7,215 nucleotides of DNA from Bryobacterales bacterium. GTDB taxonomy: Bacteria; Acidobacteriota; Terriglobia; Bryobacterales; Bryobacteraceae. Both the position numbers and the translations under genes were made by a program. A model generated the notes under the pieces. That model was not told the DNA's origin, made no database searches, and saw only the letters and a program-made list of their open reading frames with translations. Shown piece by piece: positions 5,748 through 7,215 of this stretch. The stretch is from contig PLMF01000121.1 in NCBI GenBank assembly GCA_003142355.1, positions 3,250 through 10,464 on the forward strand, given 5' to 3'. The stretch's first letter is position 1; each line of letters starts with the position of its first letter.

Positions 5748-6668
5748 ATGTCACTCGTGGTAGTGGGATCCGTCGCCTACGACGGCGTGGAGACGCCGCA
5801 CGGCAAAGTGGACCGCATGCTGGGCGGTGCCGCCACCTATATTTCGCTGGCCGCCGGCTATTTTACTTCGGTCGGAATTGTGGCCGTGGTGGGGGGCGAT
5901 TTCGCGCGGGAAGACGTGGACCTGCTGGCCTCGCGCAACATCGATCTCGCCGGCCTGGAGCGCGTCGAGGGCGGCAAGACGTTCTTCTGGGCGGGCGTCT
6001 ATTCAGCCGACATGAACGACCGCACCACGCTGCGCACCGACCTCAACGTGTTCGCCGGCTTCAACCCCAAACTGCCGCCATCGTACCGCTCGGAACCGTA
6101 CCTGTTCCTGGGCAACATCCAGCCGGCGCTGCAAAGCAACGTGCGCGCGCAGATGAGCCGTCTCAAGCTCACCGGCGGCGACACCATGAATTACTGGATC
6201 AACGATTTTCGCGGCGAGCTGCTGGAGACGCTCGGGCAGTGGGATTTTCTGCTGATCAACGACAGTGAGGCGCGTCTGCTTTCCGGTGAGCACAACCTGC
6301 GGCGCGCGGCGGCGAAAATCCTCGAGATGGGGCCGCACACCCTGGTGATCAAGCGCGGTGAATACGGCGCCATCCTGTTCCGCCGCGACTACCACTTCAT
6401 GGCGCCGGGCTATCTGCTCGAAGACGTGTTCGACCCGACCGGCGCCGGAGACAGCTTCGCCGGCGGGTTCATCGGCTACCTCGCGGGACAGGGAATCGAG
6501 CTTTCGGGCGGCGATATGGATTCCGCGGAGCTGCGGCGCGCGGTGATCTACGGGTCGGTCATGGGCAGCTTTTGCTGCGAGCAGTTTGGAGTGGACCGTT
6601 TCCGCACGCTCACCCGCGAAGAGATTGAGGCGCGCTACCGGGAGTTCAAGAACTGCACCGCGTTCTAA
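5748..6668 (+). CDS. PfkB/ribokinase-family carbohydrate kinase
   Basis: This is a cytosolic ATP-dependent sugar or nucleoside kinase of 306 residues, the normal family length. The N-terminal substrate-side motif GGAATYISLAAGYF (26-39) and the C-terminal signature DPTGAGDSFAGGF (229-241) are intact. The anion-hole GAGD is at 232-235, with D235 as catalytic base. NDSE (171-174) is the NxxE motif that organises Mg and phosphate. The central DTMNYWI (145-151) belongs to a distinct PfkB subgroup. I recall that subgroup beside methylthioadenosine phosphorylase (mtnP) in other bacteria, but no mtnP is seen here, so the substrate is open. The start ATG lacks a Shine-Dalgarno and sits close to a TACAAT -10 candidate. 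Its TAA is immediately followed by the ATG of the next ORF. Confidence 0.9.
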   Translation: MSLVVVGSVAYDGVETPHGKVDRMLGGAATYISLAAGYFTSVGIVAVVGGDFAREDVDLLASRNIDLAGLERVEGGKTFFWAGVYSADMNDRTTLRTDLNVFAGFNPKLPPSYRSEPYLFLGNIQPALQSNVRAQMSRLKLTGGDTMNYWINDFRGELLETLGQWDFLLINDSEARLLSGEHNLRRAAAKILEMGPHTLVIKRGEYGAILFRRDYHFMAPGYLLEDVFDPTGAGDSFAGGFIGYLAGQGIELSGGDMDSAELRRAVIYGSVMGSFCCEQFGVDRFRTLTREEIEARYREFKNCTAF

Positions 6669-7151
6669 ATGCAGAAACAGCGAACAGGCTCGGGCGTGTG
6701 GGTGGTCCTCACCCTGGCCGCCTGGAGCGCCGCGGCGGTCTTCTTTTTCTTTAGCCGCGGCTGGCTGCTCTACTACGGCGACGCCGAAGCGCACCTCAAC
6801 ATCGCGCGCCGCATGTTCGATTCGCAGACTCCAGGATACGACCAGATCGGCACCGCGTGGCTGCCGCTTCCGCACTGGCTGATGCTGCCTTTCGTTCGTT
6901 CCGACGAGTGGTGGCGCAGCGGTATTGCGGGGTCCATCTCCGCGGCGGCGTGTTTTGTGGCGGCAGGCGCGTTTCTGTTTGCGGCCGTGCGGCGGGCGTT
7001 CGCATCCGCGGCCGCCGCCGTGGCCGCCCGGGAATGCGAGCCGTTCACGGACGGCGTCGCCACGGAGTGGTACCGGCGAAGGATGGTCAGCCTCCTTGTC
7101 GGCCGGGCGCTGGCGCAGCTGGCGCCGGGCGCCGGGGGAGGGGGTCGCTAG
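6669..7151 (+). CDS. Chimeric ORF: GT-C glycosyltransferase N-terminus joined to CoxM-like tail
   Basis: The ORF has 160 codons. Residues 1-120 read as the start of a polytopic GT-C (family 39-like) glycosyltransferase. There is a membrane segment at ~10-29, then YYGDAEAHLNIARRMFDS (35-52) with the D38/E40 pair expected in the first outer loop. GYDQIGTAWLPLPHWLMLP (56-74) and a second hydrophobic segment (~86-108) follow. Such proteins normally exceed 450 residues with 8-12 spans, so most is missing. From R121 the sequence is soluble and unrelated: ECEPFTDGVATEWYRRRMVSLLVGRALAQL resembles the C-terminal end of CoxM/XDH FAD-binding subunits (..D...YRR.MV.VL..RAL). The switch falls in an Ala-codon repeat near 7010-7029. 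There is no spacer after the kinase stop, suggesting the GT was co-transcribed. The product as written is unlikely to work as either enzyme. The family calls are from memory. Confidence 0.65.
   Translation: MQKQRTGSGVWVVLTLAAWSAAAVFFFFSRGWLLYYGDAEAHLNIARRMFDSQTPGYDQIGTAWLPLPHWLMLPFVRSDEWWRSGIAGSISAAACFVAAGAFLFAAVRRAFASAAAAVAARECEPFTDGVATEWYRRRMVSLLVGRALAQLAPGAGGGGR
7029..7151 (+). pseudogene. CoxM-like FAD-subunit C-terminal remnant
   Basis: Codons 121-160 of the chimeric ORF appear to be the last ~40 residues of a molybdenum-hydroxylase medium (FAD) subunit, whose full length is usually about 280-300. The evidence is the YRRRMVSLLVGRAL pattern near the C-terminus and the position 1 nt upstream of a CoxS-like start, which is the usual coxM-coxS order. 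The FAD-binding domains are absent from the window, so the fragment cannot function alone. Confidence 0.5.
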
Positions 7152-7152
7152 C

Positions 7153-7215
7153 ATGGCATCGAGAATCGTCACCTTCGAGCTGGGCGGCCGCGAGGTCGAG
7201 GTCATGGTCGGGCCC
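7153..7215 (+). CDS. CoxS-like 2Fe-2S subunit, N-terminal fragment
   Basis: An ORF starts at ATG 7153 and runs off the window after 21 codons (MASRIVTFELGGREVEVMVGP). The pattern of a short beta strand, a GR.VEV strand and a proline matches the N-terminus of the small 2Fe-2S ferredoxin-like subunit of CO dehydrogenase/xanthine oxidase-type molybdenum hydroxylases. The diagnostic cysteines (in LGL.GTK.GC) would lie just beyond the edge, so this is not proven. A strong purine-rich ribosome binding site (GGAGGGGG, 7137-7144) is 8 nt upstream, inside the end of the preceding ORF. The 1-nt gap to that stop suggests translational coupling with the FAD-subunit tail. Confidence 0.6.
   Translation, partial: MASRIVTFELGGREVEVMVGP

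Noticed and set aside
6003..7205. 400-codon open frame on the minus strand opposite the PfkB kinase and chimeric ORF
   Set aside because: It is antisense to an intact PfkB signature, and the composition (Arg, His, Ala, Val) is typical of a shadow. It also runs unbroken across the suspected junction, which a real gene would not be expected to do.

Overview
The window is a high-GC, densely packed chromosomal segment, most likely from an Acidobacteriota bacterium of the Bryobacterales/Solibacter type. This is a judgement from recalled family resemblance: the secreted 'SPWAKE' protein, the DUF2911 protein, the small membrane protein and the GT-C glycosyltransferase all read like that group. No taxonomic marker gene is present. 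No tRNA, rRNA, insertion sequence or CRISPR array was seen.

Left part (1-2870). A fragment of an unrecognised ORF (1-201, +) converges with a two-gene ferrous iron uptake operon, feoA-feoB, on the minus strand (2387 to 208). The two genes overlap by 4 nt (ATGA). The operon starts from a 27-bp divergent gap shared with a RimI-like GNAT acetyltransferase (2415-2870, +). A well-formed sigma70-type promoter (TTGACA, 17 bp, CATACT) sits in that gap and overlaps a partial Fur-box match, which fits iron control.

Middle (2930-4724). A Tat-type secreted protein with a glycine-rich middle and an internal 9-residue tandem repeat (2930-3775, +) converges on a secreted DUF2911 protein (3811-4362, -). A GC-rich hairpin lies between them. 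A small multi-span membrane protein (4419-4724, +) is divergent from the DUF2911 gene.

Right part (4766-7215, all +). A Tat-exported amidohydrolase of the sugar-lactonase-like COG3618 type is followed by a PfkB-family carbohydrate kinase. Directly after the kinase stop comes an ORF of 160 codons. Its first ~120 residues look like the N-terminus of a GT-C membrane glycosyltransferase. Its last ~40 look like the C-terminal tail of a CoxM-type molybdenum-hydroxylase FAD subunit. One base later a CoxS-like 2Fe-2S subunit begins and runs off the window. The natural reading is that two unrelated genes were joined in frame at an alanine-codon repeat near 7010-7029, either by a real deletion or rearrangement or by an assembly chimera. 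This is the most notable observation here. I did not find a clearly new multi-gene system; the rest is ordinary housekeeping and group-specific secreted proteins.
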